A stretch of DNA of 64,000 nucleotides from Marsupella aquatica (lineage: Eukaryota > Marchantiophyta), in contig OZ316896.1 of NCBI GenBank assembly GCA_973895155.1, positions 6,882,001-6,946,000 of the forward strand, read 5' to 3'. The number at the start of each line of letters is the position of its first letter. Within the stretch, counting starts at the first letter, position 1. The notes under the pieces were generated by a model that saw only the letters and a list, made by a program, of their open reading frames with translations, ran no database searches and was not told the DNA's origin. Below are positions 42,855-55,063 of this stretch, one piece after another. A program made the translations under genes and the position numbers.

Positions 42855-45800
42855 CTAATACTTTCGAAGGTATCTAGAATTCCATAAAGCATTCATCCCT
42901 TTCACATCCCCTAAACATATTTGCTTCTCCTCTGCATTTGGAATTGGCAAAGCCGCTTCAGGACAAAACACTTCCTTCACACTTACACGAATAAAAGGAC
43001 TCTCAAACGAGGCACAATGAAACCGATCTTCTCCTGGCAGCCCTGTAACTTGAGCCAATGCAAGTACAGAGCGGTCCACAATGCTTCTTAACTCAACAGC
43101 ATCTCCTCGCATAAACTGTTAATGTCAACCACACTTCAATTAGTATTTACTGATACAAAACAGATAGAGAGACAACACAACTGAAACTTACTATGCAAAA
43201 AAATAATACAATTTCATTACCTTTGCCGTTGGGTTTGGAGAGACTACTGGTACACGATGTACACTAGGCGAGACAGGAACAAAACTTGATTTCTTGGACT
43301 TCTTTGATTTCTTCAGTGGTGTTGCATGTTCCTTAGCCACTACATCTGTGGTTTCTTTCTCAACATCATCTTGCTCCTGCAGGACAGTAATTGGGTTTTC
43401 TCGTTGTTCTTGTACAAGAGATGGCTCTTTCATTGTTATCACGTCAACATTTGTTCCTTGCAAATCATGATTCTCTCCTGAAGAAATGGTCTTTGCTCCC
43501 TGCGATACAGGATTCTCTCCTGAAGAAGCTATGACAATCCAAAACAACCATTGCTTAGAAAATTGAACTGTAAGAAGAGACCATATTCTGTGCAAGAGAT
43601 TGGATTTTGTGCAAGTCTAAATGGGCCAAGTTATCAAGTACTTACCAGGGCACTCACCAGAGAAAGTCAAAGACCGTTTTCTGCTACTGCCTTTTGGTTC
43701 AATAGCAACCTTACTACCACTTGGCAATGATGTAGGTACATCATTGGATTGGCTTATCTGCCATTGTTGTTGATGCTGTACAATGAAGTTAGTCATCAAT
43801 GATGTCAAACTCTCCAAACTCTGCTCTATTTTACATATTCGTTGTGGATTAACAGGAGCAGTATCCCTTGAAAGTGGAGTCTGCATTCACAAACAGACAA
43901 GTTAGTTTTGTGAGTCTGTTGGAAAACAACTAGAGTCCGACAATTTGATAGTACTGGGCACAAACTACCATAGTCCAACAACTTAGATATTCAGACATGA
44001 ATGGGTTTAGGGTTACATACTGCTGATCCATGTGCTGATCCAGGTGCGGATCCAAGCCCAACAAAACTACCAGGTTGTTCGGCGCTTGCCACACATGGGC
44101 TGACAACCACCTTCGGAGCTGAACAAACAGGAATAGGGGCCTTCACCTCTGTTATACCTGGACTTGCCCCTCTTTGCCGCTTCTGGAAAGAGACAATCAA
44201 ATACAATCCAAGATAAATGTCAATGAAAGCTAACATCATGGACTATTCTAGCAAACAGAATATGAGATTCTAGTGGACAACTATAGCAAATAGTAAAATC
44301 ATGGAATGTTCTTACCAATCGTTTGGCTGCTGCATTAGCACCTCCCCTGCCAAAATGCTCCATGTTTACCACTTCTGCTCTCCTTGCCTTCATGACAGCG
44401 CTCTTTGCAATCAATGCTGGACTTGTGAAATGATCCACTAGTCTTGCCCACTTCTGTGGATCCAAATATGAGGGTCCAGGTTTGGAACGATCAGCACCAC
44501 ATACCTTCCTCCAATAAGTATGCAACTTGTGATGTTCTCGCTTCAGTAACGTACGGCAGTGACTGCTAAATTTCTTGTCACTTATTTTCCCTCCACCAAT
44601 GTACTCCCAATCAGCATTCATCAATCCCCACACGTCTTCAACAGTCTTTGGAGATTGTCGGTTCCAATCTGGCACGGAAATGTCAAAACATCTAAGCACA
44701 GCGGTACGCAGGTCTTCCATCCAGTACTGTTTATTTGGATGAGAATCGTCAATATCATTGTCAAAAACCTGCAAAAACCACCATGATCGATCAATTTCTA
44801 CACATGAACAAGCACCACAGTTACTGTGTAAATAAAATTGTACACCTTGTAATTTGTAGGGCACAAAAGGACAAAGCTCAACTGACAGTAGATCTGTGGA
44901 GTAATTCAAGTCTTACCGCTATTTCTTTGCCCTTCAGGTTTTGAGACTTCCTCTGTTGATAAGTAGCATCAAATTTCCTCTTGGCCTGCCTAGACTGCCT
45001 ACGCTGCTGGGATGGATTGTTGGTGTTCTCTACATTGCAGCTTGCAAAATTAGATCTCATAATTGTGTAATACACAAAGAAAACTGAACCTTCACAAGTC
45101 ATGAATGACTTTGACATACCTGAACGTTGAGTAGAGCTCACTACTCCAGACTGTCCTGATTTTCCGAGGGATGCTGATGGAACCACTAAAAGTCACACCA
45201 ACCACTCAGGTCATGAGTCTTATTGTTGACATAAATCAACATTATTTCACAGAATTTTGAAATTTTGAGGAAATAAAAAATCACAATGCATTGGAAAGCG
45301 TTTAGGGTTTCTCACTTTGCCATAGCTCGCCAGTGGCAGGGTCTCTCCAACATTGCACCATTCCATTCATTGTAGGCCCTACCCTGCTGGGGGCAGGTTG
45401 TTTCTCTGCAGACTTATTCTGTGGTTCCTTTTGTACCTCCTGGCCAAGTAACACACAATGTCTTGTAACTTGATGACATTACTGTTCAACATACATGTTA
45501 CTCCCTTCAAGGGTATTGAAATAAAACAAGATTACCTTGGACAAATTATCTGGTCCATCATCTGCTGTGTACTCAGCCTCAGTGTCGTATTCTGATCCAG
45601 AGCCCTCCTCACCAGACTCTTCCATGTTCACTGTCGCAAGCTTTGATAATCTAGAGCTCTGCCTTCTCTGTGTGGTTATCTGAGTTGTAGTAGATGCTCG
45701 ATGTGCACAACTTCTCTTTTTGGGCCCTACCTGTGCTGCACTCTTTCTAACAAACCAAACATTAATAGATCAACACCATAAGAGAGAACATGTGTTCAGC

Positions 45801-45970
45801 ATGGAAGAAACTGATTTGACACAAGAGCAAAGACTGTAATTCAATCCGATTGCAACAGGACAAGTTCATACACACATGAAAAGGCTTGGACTGTCACCAA
45901 GTAGCTCTGCCAATTTCTTGTTGATTTCTGCTATGTTCCTATTTCGTTCCTCCTCATATGGAACGGTAGG
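42855..45970 (-). CDS. CACTA TnpA-like protein, about ten exons
   Basis: Minus-strand exons with GT-AG borders, approximately: 45970-45876, 45750-45538, 45440-45318, 45186-45118, 45032-44934, 44770-44317, 44183-44030, 43880-43647, 43527-43221 and 43112-42855. The first contains YEEERNRNIAEINKKLAEL, a motif common in plant transposon-derived proteins. The second has RRQSSRLSK and an acidic run. The exon at 44770-44317 carries a Ptta/En/Spm-type plant transposase domain (FDISVPDWNRQ, YWRKVCG, then the Pro-x-x-W-x-x-L segment and a basic helix). Later exons are Ser/Pro- or Lys-rich; the last ends LWNSRYLRKY. The first acceptor lies only ~90 bp after the TnpD stop, so both may be spliced from one transcript, as in En/Spm. 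Exon borders were chosen by eye. Confidence 0.65.
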
Positions 45971-46062
45971 CTGCATTCACAAACTGGAGCATCCATGGAT
46001 AAAACTTTAGTCTAAATTAAATAAACCAAACATACCCTGATTGTAACTAAGCTACAACCTGA

Positions 46063-49000
46063 TTACTTCTTTTTATACTTCCTTTTTCCTTTGTCGGTAG
46101 TACTTGGGCCAGGCTGCGATCTACTGGTACAGGCTTCTGCTAGCTGTATGTGATACTTGGCATTGTTTTCCATAGTATCATGAAAATCAACTTCCATATA
46201 TTCACCGACCACCCTTGTAGACCTGGATTCTTTGTGGAGGACTGTCCTCCATGCAATCCCCTTCTCATTCGGGTAAAAGAACACTTGCTCTAACTGCCGT
46301 GGGAATACATAGTCCATTCTTTTGGAAGCACCAAGCTCCTTCTGAAAATTCACCTGCCAAAGGCCAGACTCTGAATACCTCATACTTGCAGAGGCTTTAG
46401 GAGTCCAAGATGGGTTTGCCCATCGCCCTTTGAAAAGGACCACTTCCTTTCTCAATCCCCCATAGTTTAGTACTAATATGTCTGTCAACACTCCCACATA
46501 CTGCACTAACTCATCTATTGTTGCACCTGCTCTATTCACTCACTTCTCAGTGAATGTAGAAGCCATCCCAGAATCAAATGTCTTGAACCCAGAAGAGTCA
46601 CAGTCAATCAAAGAGCCAAGTGATGGAACGGTTCTCCAATGATGCCCGTAGGCTCTGCAGGCCTTATATTGCAACACCTTCAAACTAGGTGGTACACTGT
46701 ACCCTGTCAGCATAGATCTTTGAACCTCATCCTCAAAATGGTGGGACCTAATTGAAGCTTCAAACCATTCTGTGAAAGGAGGTAACTCTCTCAAATCAGA
46801 GGGATACTGTACAGGACGCTTTCGATTCCCTAGATTCTTCATCCATTCTTTCCTGATTTCTGCTCTGCGCTTGGTGATGACCTCATTGGCATCATCATAA
46901 ATCCTACATGCATGGCAACAATTACCAATGTCAACTTCTAGTCCCACACAAACAACAAAACATTTTAGACTATTGACTGTCAATTAATAATCATAATGAT
47001 AATCAACATGCCTCAATGGACCAAGCTCATACCTGTACCATGGTTTCACTTGCTCTTCATTCTCCAGTATGCAATGATGCATAGCTATCATTTCACTCCA
47101 TTGCATGGTTCTCTCTTTTGCAGCTCCTTCCAAGACAATGCCTGCAACACCAGGATCCTCCTCCAAGTCCCATGTTCTCTTTCCTGTCCCTTTAGCATCT
47201 ATCATGTACTCAGAAAGGAATCCTATGGATTCATCTAGAATGTAGCCTTCAGCCATGGAAGCCTCTGGACGTGCCTTGTTTCGAACAAAACCTTTCAAGG
47301 TCTTCAGATGCCTTTCTATTGGATACATCCATCTAATGTTCACTGGGCCACACAGGTCTAGTTCCTCCACTACATGAATCATCAAGTGGGTCATCACATC
47401 AAAGAAACTTGGTGGGAAGTGAATTTCCATAATGCAAAGTGTGAATGCAACATCCATCATCAGGTCATTGTACTGTGAAGGATCCCAAACCTTGGCACAG
47501 ATGTTACGCCACACATTGCTCACCCTAGCAATGGCCAAGCGAACACCTTCATCAAGTAATCCCATAGTTGCCAACGGGATAATTTGTTGCATGAGGTGAT
47601 GGAAATCATGAGATTTCAACCCAGATAACTTCTTCTTGACTGTAACACACCTAGCCAGAGAACTAGCAAAACCAGTGGGCCCTTTGAAGGTCAACAATAC
47701 CTCCAAGAACTTTGTCTTCTCACTCTTACTCAAGCAATATGGGGCTGGTGGCATGACCTTAGGACCTTTTGGATCCTTATTCGGTACAAGCCACAGGTGT
47801 TCTCGCACTTGCAGGTCTTTCATGTCCTCTCGAACAGCAGGAGTATCCTTAGTTCCCAGGATAGTATGTACAATGTTGTGGGCAAGATTCTTCTCACAGT
47901 GCATTGGATCAAGACAATGGTTGATGAGAAGTTGCTGCATTAGACAGTGCAATACAAAGTGAGTTAGAATCAAGAATGCAGAACTTTACTGCATAGGAGT
48001 ACACAAACTAAGTGGATTGGACAATTAGGAACCAGATACTTACACTCCAGTAAGGCAACTTGTATAATCCAGTAGCCCTCTTCACTCCATGCGTCGTTAT
48101 TGGAGAATCATCATCATCAAATTTATTCCCTGCTTTCTTTTTCACATACGCAGTTGTCTCCTCTCCCCAATGTAGCCTGTCAGAGCTGGACATTCTACAT
48201 GGTGCAGGTTCTGCCTCAACCTCCCCATCAAAGTATTTTGCCACTTCTTGACTGCGAAAAGGATGCCTAGGTGGTAACCATCGACGATGGCCAGCAAACA
48301 GTAACTTTTTCAAGTGTGAAGAACCTTGTGCCATGCATTTTGGCCCACAAACAACACATCCTCTATACCCTGCATGTTGTTGGCCAGAAACTAAACCATA
48401 TGCAGGGTAATCATTGATTGTCCACAATACCGAAGCCCTTAGCTTGAATTGTTGAGGCAATCCAGGCCTTGGTAGAACATCAAAACAATCCACTCCTTCT
48501 TTCCATAGTGTCACAAGCTCATCCACAACTAGAGCCATGTATATATCAAACTGCTCCTCAGTTACTGACTCAGGGCCCGGAATTAGAAGAGCCAGCATGA
48601 CAAAGAATTTTTTTGTGGTAAGCCAAGGAGGGATATTATAATTCAGCAGCAAGATTGGCCAGGTAGACCAAGCAGTGGAATTATTCCCAAATGGATTTAC
48701 CCCATCAAGTGCCAATCCCATTCGGACATTCCTTGGCTCAGCAGCAAAACCAGGGTCGATCTCTGTATCCACATGTTTCCATGCCTTTGAATCTGCTGGA
48801 TGCCGGACCATGTTGTCCTTGCTCTTGTTCTCATGATGCCAAGTCATGAGTTTAGAAGTCCCTTTCGTGGCATACAATCTCTTCAATCGAGGGATTATAG
48901 GGAAATATCTCAACACCTTCACAGGCTGTTTTGAATTCCCCACTAACTTCATCTTTGGCTGGCCACACTTGGAACAATTTTCCAAGTGCACAGTGTCACC

Positions 49001-49918
49001 TCTAAATAACATACATCCATTTTCACATACTGGGATTCTCTCATAATCTAAACCTAGTTTCCGCAGTAATTGTTTCGCAGCATATAGGTTCTTAGGGAGA
49101 GTGTGCTCTGTTGGCATTCCATGCTCAGTCAACAAAGACAGCATGGCATTCACTCCCGTGTTTGAGAAACGATTGTTGTGACAAATGTTCAAGAACAACA
49201 ACATAAAAGAAACTACATCTATCTTACTCCCTGGATATAAAGGTCGCATGGCCTCTTCTAAAGACCCTTGGACAGGCACAGGGTCTATTGGAGGTCCTGA
49301 GAGATTTGTGCCCTCATGATTGGCCTCAGTAGAGGCTGTATCTGCCTCATTCTGCTCATTCTGATCGTTTTGATCATTCTCATCATTCTGAAACATTGAG
49401 TCTAAATCAAAAGGAGCTATGTTATCCACAAATTCATCACTTTCTTCAGAAGCTCTAGCCATTGTCTCCTCAAGTAAAGCTCTGACCTGCTGTTCAACAT
49501 CTATTGCAGGGTGGTCTGTGTGGGTTGCCTCAGGGCAATTTCCTGCCTTCAATGCCTCAGGGCAATTTCTAGCTTTCAATGCCTCAGGGCCATAGTGGCG
49601 TATATAATCAGTTCTCCACTCCTCATCAGAAGAGTCCTGACCCTCTCCTACCCAGACTCTACAAGCAGGGTAGCGACCATGCTTAACAAGATGTTGTCGA
49701 GTAGTCTTTCGAGTGGTCTTATAATTCCCTTTGCATCGCATGCAAGGGCAATACATTCTATGATCAGCACTACCAGCACAGGCTCTCTGTTCTCGGGCCC
49801 ATAAATTATCATCTCGACGTTGGATTCGACTCGGATCGAAGGAAGGCACAGTTGGATGGTGAACTGCCTCTGTTGTATGTCCAGTGTTGCGTGACCCAGA
49901 CTGGCTAGAAGAAGCCAT
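46063..49918 (-). CDS. CACTA transposase TnpD (tnp2 family), three exons
   Basis: Exons 49918-48044, 47934-47033 and 46903-46063 join in frame (phases 0 and 2) into about 1205 codons. Exon 1 has an N-terminal transposase-associated Cys/His motif (YCPCMRCKGNYKTTRK, residues about 55-70), an acidic linker, then the tnp2 domain with NGCMLFRG, CSKCGQPK, LWTINDYPAYG and GCVVCGPKC. The first junction restores the usual L-P-Y-W...L-D-P-M-H-C-E-K-N sequence. Exon 2 is the DUF4218-type region (LKSHDFHHLMQQIIPLA, MYPIERHLKTLKGFVRNKA). Exon 3 ends in a DUF4216-type region (YGGLRKEVVLFKGRW). The frame is broken by a single TGA at 46540-46542, between DUF4218 and DUF4216, so the element is nearly intact. 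The ATG at 49916-49918 fits the family. Confidence 0.88.
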
Positions 49919-50883
49919 GATTGCAGCACTACCTAATCAAATACACAATTGCACAGTTTCTTTCTTCTGTGTCATATTGCACAGCATATGAATTTGTTCT
50001 AGACCACTCCAAACCCTTCCATACTATCTTCTAGAGCATCATGTGAAGCAAATGTGTGCACAAGTGAAGGATACTGTACATACAATTGAGGTAGAGTACT
50101 CCAACTGACGTAAAGGCAGCCCCCACTTTAGCCTTCATTGACAATAGAATAGTACATGCATGCCAACAATAGGTAAACACTGAGCATATTAGATTGGAAA
50201 TCATTTACTTGGGTACACAACCTACTCCTCATAGAATATTGTAAGTGGTAATGGTTATTTGAAGGAGATTGGGAGAGAGGCAGAGCAATAAGCGAAATGC
50301 AGATGGAAATGCAAAGCAAGTGGCCAAGGGATGGCAGGAGAAAAGCAATCTATTCTGTGAATGCGGACATTCCCGAATAATGAAGGGAAGCCATGGCAAG
50401 ACACAAGCCACTAAATCAATTCAAGTGAACCATCCACAGACTTGAGCAATGCACAGTAAAAATTTGACAGATGACCCATGCCACGGAAGCATATGGATTG
50501 TTCCTCAAAATTAAATGAGACTATGAGAGGACATAAGTTCACGACCAGGAAAGACTCTCACCTTGCAGCAAGGAGATTCTCAAAGCTCACCCGCAGGTCC
50601 TTGTAGCTCCAATATCCACCTCAAATCAGAGAAACAATCTTTGATTTTGGAAAAGGAGTTTCTTGCACAACATTACACACAGTGAGCAAAGTATATCTCC
50701 TATGAAGAGCACAATCAATTTCTTTCATATTGTCAAAGACTGTTACAATTTGTTGTTGTTCCTACAAATAATGAGAACCTGCGTATTGATCTTGACGGAC
50801 ATCAATTCATTCCACTTCTTTAAATCTCACAAATATATTCCACCGATATTTTTTGCTCTGCAGAATGGTTCTGAGCTCATAAA
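49919..50883. other. Region upstream of TnpD; no transposon end
   Basis: Should contain the TnpD promoter. I see no TIR, no subterminal repeat, no gene and no clear TATA box. It is bounded on the right by the tail of LINE copy 3. Confidence 0.5.
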
Positions 50884-51008
50884 ATGATGGTAATGGTAAT
50901 GTATTATAAGCTCCGGGACCATGAAAGTCAAAGGAGCTGCCACAAAAAGTAAAGTACAATGCAATCAAAGAAAAGAGCAACCAAAAGAGATTGCTCAGAA
51001 GAGGACAA

Positions 51009-54000
51009 CTATGTCCTCAAAGAAACTATGGACCTAGAGAGCCCTATGGACCTAGAGAGCCCTGAAAGATTTTCCAAACCTATTCTCCTTTCCCTATCCA
51101 CCGCAAAGATATATCTTCCAAGTTGTTGAGGGGGCAGACCAAATAATGCATACAAATCTTTCACCAAGATTTGAGATGCCATCCTAACCCCCTCATAAAA
51201 CTTGCAAGCAATGAATACATGATATTCATTCTCTATACTAGAGCTATCACATAGTTGACAAACCCTCTTTTTCCTGTCAATATCCTTCCATCTCCCTTGT
51301 TCTACTTCAAGGTGGTGTGAGCTTAGTCTATACTGAGCAATAAGTTGTCTAAGTTGTACTGAGATAGTGCTAGATAAGTATTCTTGTTCTCGATATTTCT
51401 TCATGGGGTTCACATCTCTCATGTAGTATTGCTGCCGTGGGCTAGGTTCATGCCAAAGTTTGTGCAAAGCCTTTTGCTCAAGTTTTGCTCTTAGCTTGGT
51501 TGGGTGTGTTGGCCATTCATGTTCAGGAAAATCCCAAGCATGGGCCCACCTGCACACATCTGCATACCACCCTTTAGCTGAAGATGAGCGCAAGGCATGA
51601 AAAGGAAATCTGTTTTCCTCCAACTCTCTTACACGCATGATGTATTTGAGTGTGTGGAAGAGTGCCTCCACCTCCAAAGGAAACAAGCCTGCCTCTGCAA
51701 GTGTAAGTGCATATGGGGTTTGTGACTTGATCCCAAGCTCCATCTCAAGAAATAGCTTTTGCAGCCCCTCAATCTGTTGCCACCCAGATTTAGACACACC
51801 TGCTCCCCAAATTGGTGCTCCATAAAGAATGACTGGTTTCACCAAAGCTCCAAAGAGATGTTTCCTTAACCTCCAAGTGTGTAGACCAGCTCTTTTGCAT
51901 TTGTTCATGAATGCATAAAAAGCTCTGTACCCATTGGCAGCCCTAGATTTTACACATGAGGCCCAACTCAAGTTTTGAGAGAACTCCACCCCAAGGTATT
52001 TGTAGGTCCTCACAAATTCCACCAGATTCCCTTGGAAGTAGAGCTCTGGATTTTGTCGTGTGCCAATGCCCAAACACTTGGTCTTCTTGAGGTTGACTAC
52101 CATCCCTGTTGCTTGACAAAACTCCTCCAAGGCATTGAGATGTCTTTGCAAAGCTTCTTGAGCATGAGCAAGTAGGACCACATCATCTGCAAATATAAGA
52201 AGTTGGAGGACAAACCTACCCAATTGAGTGCCAACTCCACCATGCTCCTCCAAAATGTTGTGTAGCTGATCAATGAAGATGCCAAAGAGAGTTGGTGAGA
52301 GAGGACAACCTTGGATCACCCCAAGAGTGCTCCAGATTTCTTCAGAGGTTTCCTTTGAAAGTTTGATGCGCACTTCTTGGTACAATTTAGAAACAGCCAA
52401 CCTGAGCTCTTCAGGCACTTCCAACTCCACCATCCTATCCCAAAGCTTGGATCGGGAAACTTTGTCAAAGGCCTTGGAGAAGTCCACAAACAAGCAAAAT
52501 AATGGTTTATGTGGAGATTTGGCCTTTTCACACAACACCCTCAAGCAGAGAATGTGATCCATAGTGCTGAATTCTCTCCTAAAACCTGCTTGTGAAGGTG
52601 CCCTTTTCATCTCACTCTCCAACCAAGAGCTTAATCTGGCTTCAAGTAGTCCTCCCAAAACTTTAGCAAAAGTATTGCCTACCATGATGGTTCTGTAGTT
52701 GTGCACATCGTCCTTGTTGCCTGCCTTGAAGATAGGCACCACTCTTCTGGTCATCCAAGCTTTAGGTAAACCTAAAGCCATTGCTTGATTCAACTCATGC
52801 ACCAAGTTTGTTAGTAAAGAGGGTCCTCCCCACAAAAGAAGCTCCAAGTTCAGGCCCAACAGATCTTTAGCTTTCCCATGTTGCTTGTGGGAAAGATGCA
52901 CCTTCACCTCCCTCTCTGTAAACTGAATGGTGTCCCCAAGGGGCAAAGGCATGCCACTAGCATCTGGAAAGAAATACAAGGATGTGACATAGGTTACCAG
53001 GTCCTGGTGATCCAAGGGGGGAGTAGTCTTGCCTGATTGCATTCTCTCCCAAAAACGTTTTGGATGTTTGATGAACTCCTCACATAGTGATTGTTGATGA
53101 CTCTTCAAGAAGCACCTCTTCTTGTGTTTGATGAAGTTCTTGTACATAGTGAATGCCAAAAGTCTCTTTTCCCCTGAATGTGATCTTGCTTGCATCCTTG
53201 CTCTAGCACAATCCTCGTCAAACCAAGCCTTCATGTTTTGCTTTCTAGGGGGTTTGGTGGAGAAAGTAGAGGCTGCTGCTTGTGCTATGACTTCTGAGAG
53301 CTCAATCTGATCATCCAGGGTATGGAGAAGATGTTCAAAGTTGGCTTTGAAGATGACTTCTCTATCAGGGTCTAGAAACAGAGGTTTGGGTACTTTGTTT
53401 GGGATTGTGGTCAGGTCAAGATGGAACAACAAAGGCAAGTGTGAAGACTCTGGTTGTTGATCAAGTATTTGAAAGTCAACCACTCTAATGGCAAAGGTAG
53501 GTGAGGCAAGAAGGTAATCAATGGTACTACATCCTTGTTTAGATCTAAAAGTGTAACCAGATGATTGGGGAAATCTCTCAAGCCCATTCAATATTCTTAG
53601 ATTACAAGAAGCTCCCAAATGCAAAAAGTGACGTGTCATGTCATTTGTTCCGGTGTCAAGAGCCTCTCTCACCCAAGGTATCTCTTCACTACATGATGAC
53701 CAAGGTAAAGTTCCTAAGTCCTCACTTTCAGTAAATTGTTCATTAGATACCCTGGCATTAAAGTCCCCCACTATCCATGTCTCCTCTAGTGGTGATATAT
53801 CATGAATGACTTGGATTAACCTATGAAATGGATAATGTGCATCAGCAATTCCCATCTTATAGACATTCATATTAAGGGGAGCAAAGTAGGTGACAATCAG
53901 AAATGATGGAGTACCTCTGGTATGAAGTCTCACCACCATGAACTGCTTGCTGGGATCTTCATGCTCAATAGAGGTGATGTGTTGAAGTTGATTCTTGGTG

Positions 54001-54206
54001 TAGACAGCAATGCCTCCAAACCCTCTTCCCCGTGTGGTCTTCTTCTCATTGAAGATGGATTGTATGCAAGTAAAGCCTTTAATGCTAGGTAGAGCATTTC
54101 CCTCATATTCCCAAGTCTCCGTGAAAAGCAAGATGTCAAAATTCTCAAACAGAGGTTCCCCTCCAATTGCTGTTTCTATGGAAAGTCCTGAAACATTCCA
54201 TGCCAT
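51009..54206 (-). CDS. LINE ORF2 protein, copy 3
   Basis: Open frame of about 1065 codons from the ATG at 54206, with the same endonuclease (GDFNAR), reverse transcriptase (VDFSKAFDKV, FADDVVLL) and C-terminal CQLC zinc region as copy 1. It differs by a few substitutions and a small in-frame deletion (NKVHRKPVPKP in copy 1 becomes NKVPKP). Potentially functional. Confidence 0.92.
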   Translation of the reverse strand: MAWNVSGLSIETAIGGEPLFENFDILLFTETWEYEGNALPSIKGFTCIQSIFNEKKTTRGRGFGGIAVYTKNQLQHITSIEHEDPSKQFMVVRLHTRGTPSFLIVTYFAPLNMNVYKMGIADAHYPFHRLIQVIHDISPLEETWIVGDFNARVSNEQFTESEDLGTLPWSSCSEEIPWVREALDTGTNDMTRHFLHLGASCNLRILNGLERFPQSSGYTFRSKQGCSTIDYLLASPTFAIRVVDFQILDQQPESSHLPLLFHLDLTTIPNKVPKPLFLDPDREVIFKANFEHLLHTLDDQIELSEVIAQAAASTFSTKPPRKQNMKAWFDEDCARARMQARSHSGEKRLLAFTMYKNFIKHKKRCFLKSHQQSLCEEFIKHPKRFWERMQSGKTTPPLDHQDLVTYVTSLYFFPDASGMPLPLGDTIQFTEREVKVHLSHKQHGKAKDLLGLNLELLLWGGPSLLTNLVHELNQAMALGLPKAWMTRRVVPIFKAGNKDDVHNYRTIMVGNTFAKVLGGLLEARLSSWLESEMKRAPSQAGFRREFSTMDHILCLRVLCEKAKSPHKPLFCLFVDFSKAFDKVSRSKLWDRMVELEVPEELRLAVSKLYQEVRIKLSKETSEEIWSTLGVIQGCPLSPTLFGIFIDQLHNILEEHGGVGTQLGRFVLQLLIFADDVVLLAHAQEALQRHLNALEEFCQATGMVVNLKKTKCLGIGTRQNPELYFQGNLVEFVRTYKYLGVEFSQNLSWASCVKSRAANGYRAFYAFMNKCKRAGLHTWRLRKHLFGALVKPVILYGAPIWGAGVSKSGWQQIEGLQKLFLEMELGIKSQTPYALTLAEAGLFPLEVEALFHTLKYIMRVRELEENRFPFHALRSSSAKGWYADVCRWAHAWDFPEHEWPTHPTKLRAKLEQKALHKLWHEPSPRQQYYMRDVNPMKKYREQEYLSSTISVQLRQLIAQYRLSSHHLEVEQGRWKDIDRKKRVCQLCDSSSIENEYHVFIACKFYEGVRMASQILVKDLYALFGLPPQQLGRYIFAVDRERRIGLENLSGLSRSIGLSRSIVSLRT

Positions 54207-54227
54207 GACTCTCAAGGTCCCGATCCA

Positions 54228-54998
54228 TCATTTAGAAACAACTCTCTTCTTATTGGTAACAACAGCTTGTCCATTGCGCAAGTAGGCTACCAATCCTTGG
54301 TCTTTGGCTACCCTCACCTTCTCAAGCTCAATTTTCCTTGCTTGGACTTGTGTGGGAGTCAGATCATCATCCAACCAAATCCTTAGCCCTTTAAGCATGC
54401 TCCTGTTAGCCATCCCTCTAGCTTTCTCGGATTCAGCTGCAAACTTCACCAAGATTGGACGTGGAAGGTCCCCCTTCTTTTGCCCAATCCTATATGCTTG
54501 CAAAATGATAGGGTCATGCACTTTCATCTGAGATTGGAAGAATGAAATTGCTACCTTCTTGGTGTCTTCCTTCTCCTCCTCAACAAGGCCTGATATTTTG
54601 CAGTTGCTGACTCTTGCATGCTGGTTCTTGTGTTCTTCCTCTAGTGCTCTCCTCTCCTCCTCCTTGGCTTGGACAAATTCCATATGTGATTGTTTTGCAG
54701 CCTGTGCAAAGGTTTTGAGCTTCTCCTCAATCTCCCCTACAGCCTCATGTATCACTGATTTCTCTGGGCACATACTCTTCTCCATGTCTCCAAAACACGA
54801 TGCAAGCAATGAGAGTTGCTTACCATTCTCCTGAGTTTGAGATCAAAGATCACTAATCAACCTCTTTTGCTTGACATTCTCATTCTTTAGCTCCGTCACC
54901 TCCTTGCTGAGTGTGGTAATCTCAATTGCGGAGTTTTCAGCCACAACTAAGATTTTCTCAAGCAAAGCCTTGAGATGGGCAATCTCCTCCGTTGCCAT
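54228..54998 (-). pseudogene. LINE ORF1, copy 3, one nonsense codon
   Basis: Same 256-codon ORF1 as copy 1, but the CGA Arg codon in SDLRSQTQ is TGA here (plus strand tca at 54843-54845). This is a C-to-T change at a CpG. Otherwise the frame is open, so a fragment could restart downstream at the Met near 54809. Confidence 0.88.
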
Positions 54999-55063
54999 CA
55001 CAAAGCTGAAACTGTTGTTAGAATGCACTCTTAGACGACAAATAGAAATTGGGAGTAGTAGAG

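Larger units (their letters stand above)
41751..50883 (-). mobile_element. CACTA (En/Spm) transposon, right end not found
   Basis: The left terminus starts CACTAGTACAAAATAGGG at 41751, followed by about 780 bp of subterminal DNA full of AAATGAC/GTCATTT words. Two genes on the minus strand follow: TnpA-like (42855-45970) and TnpD (46063-49918). Between 49919 and the LINE at 50884 there is no inverted CACTA end and no AAATGAC cluster, so the right end is missing or was replaced at the LINE insertion. The end coordinate is therefore only the limit before the LINE. Confidence 0.88.
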
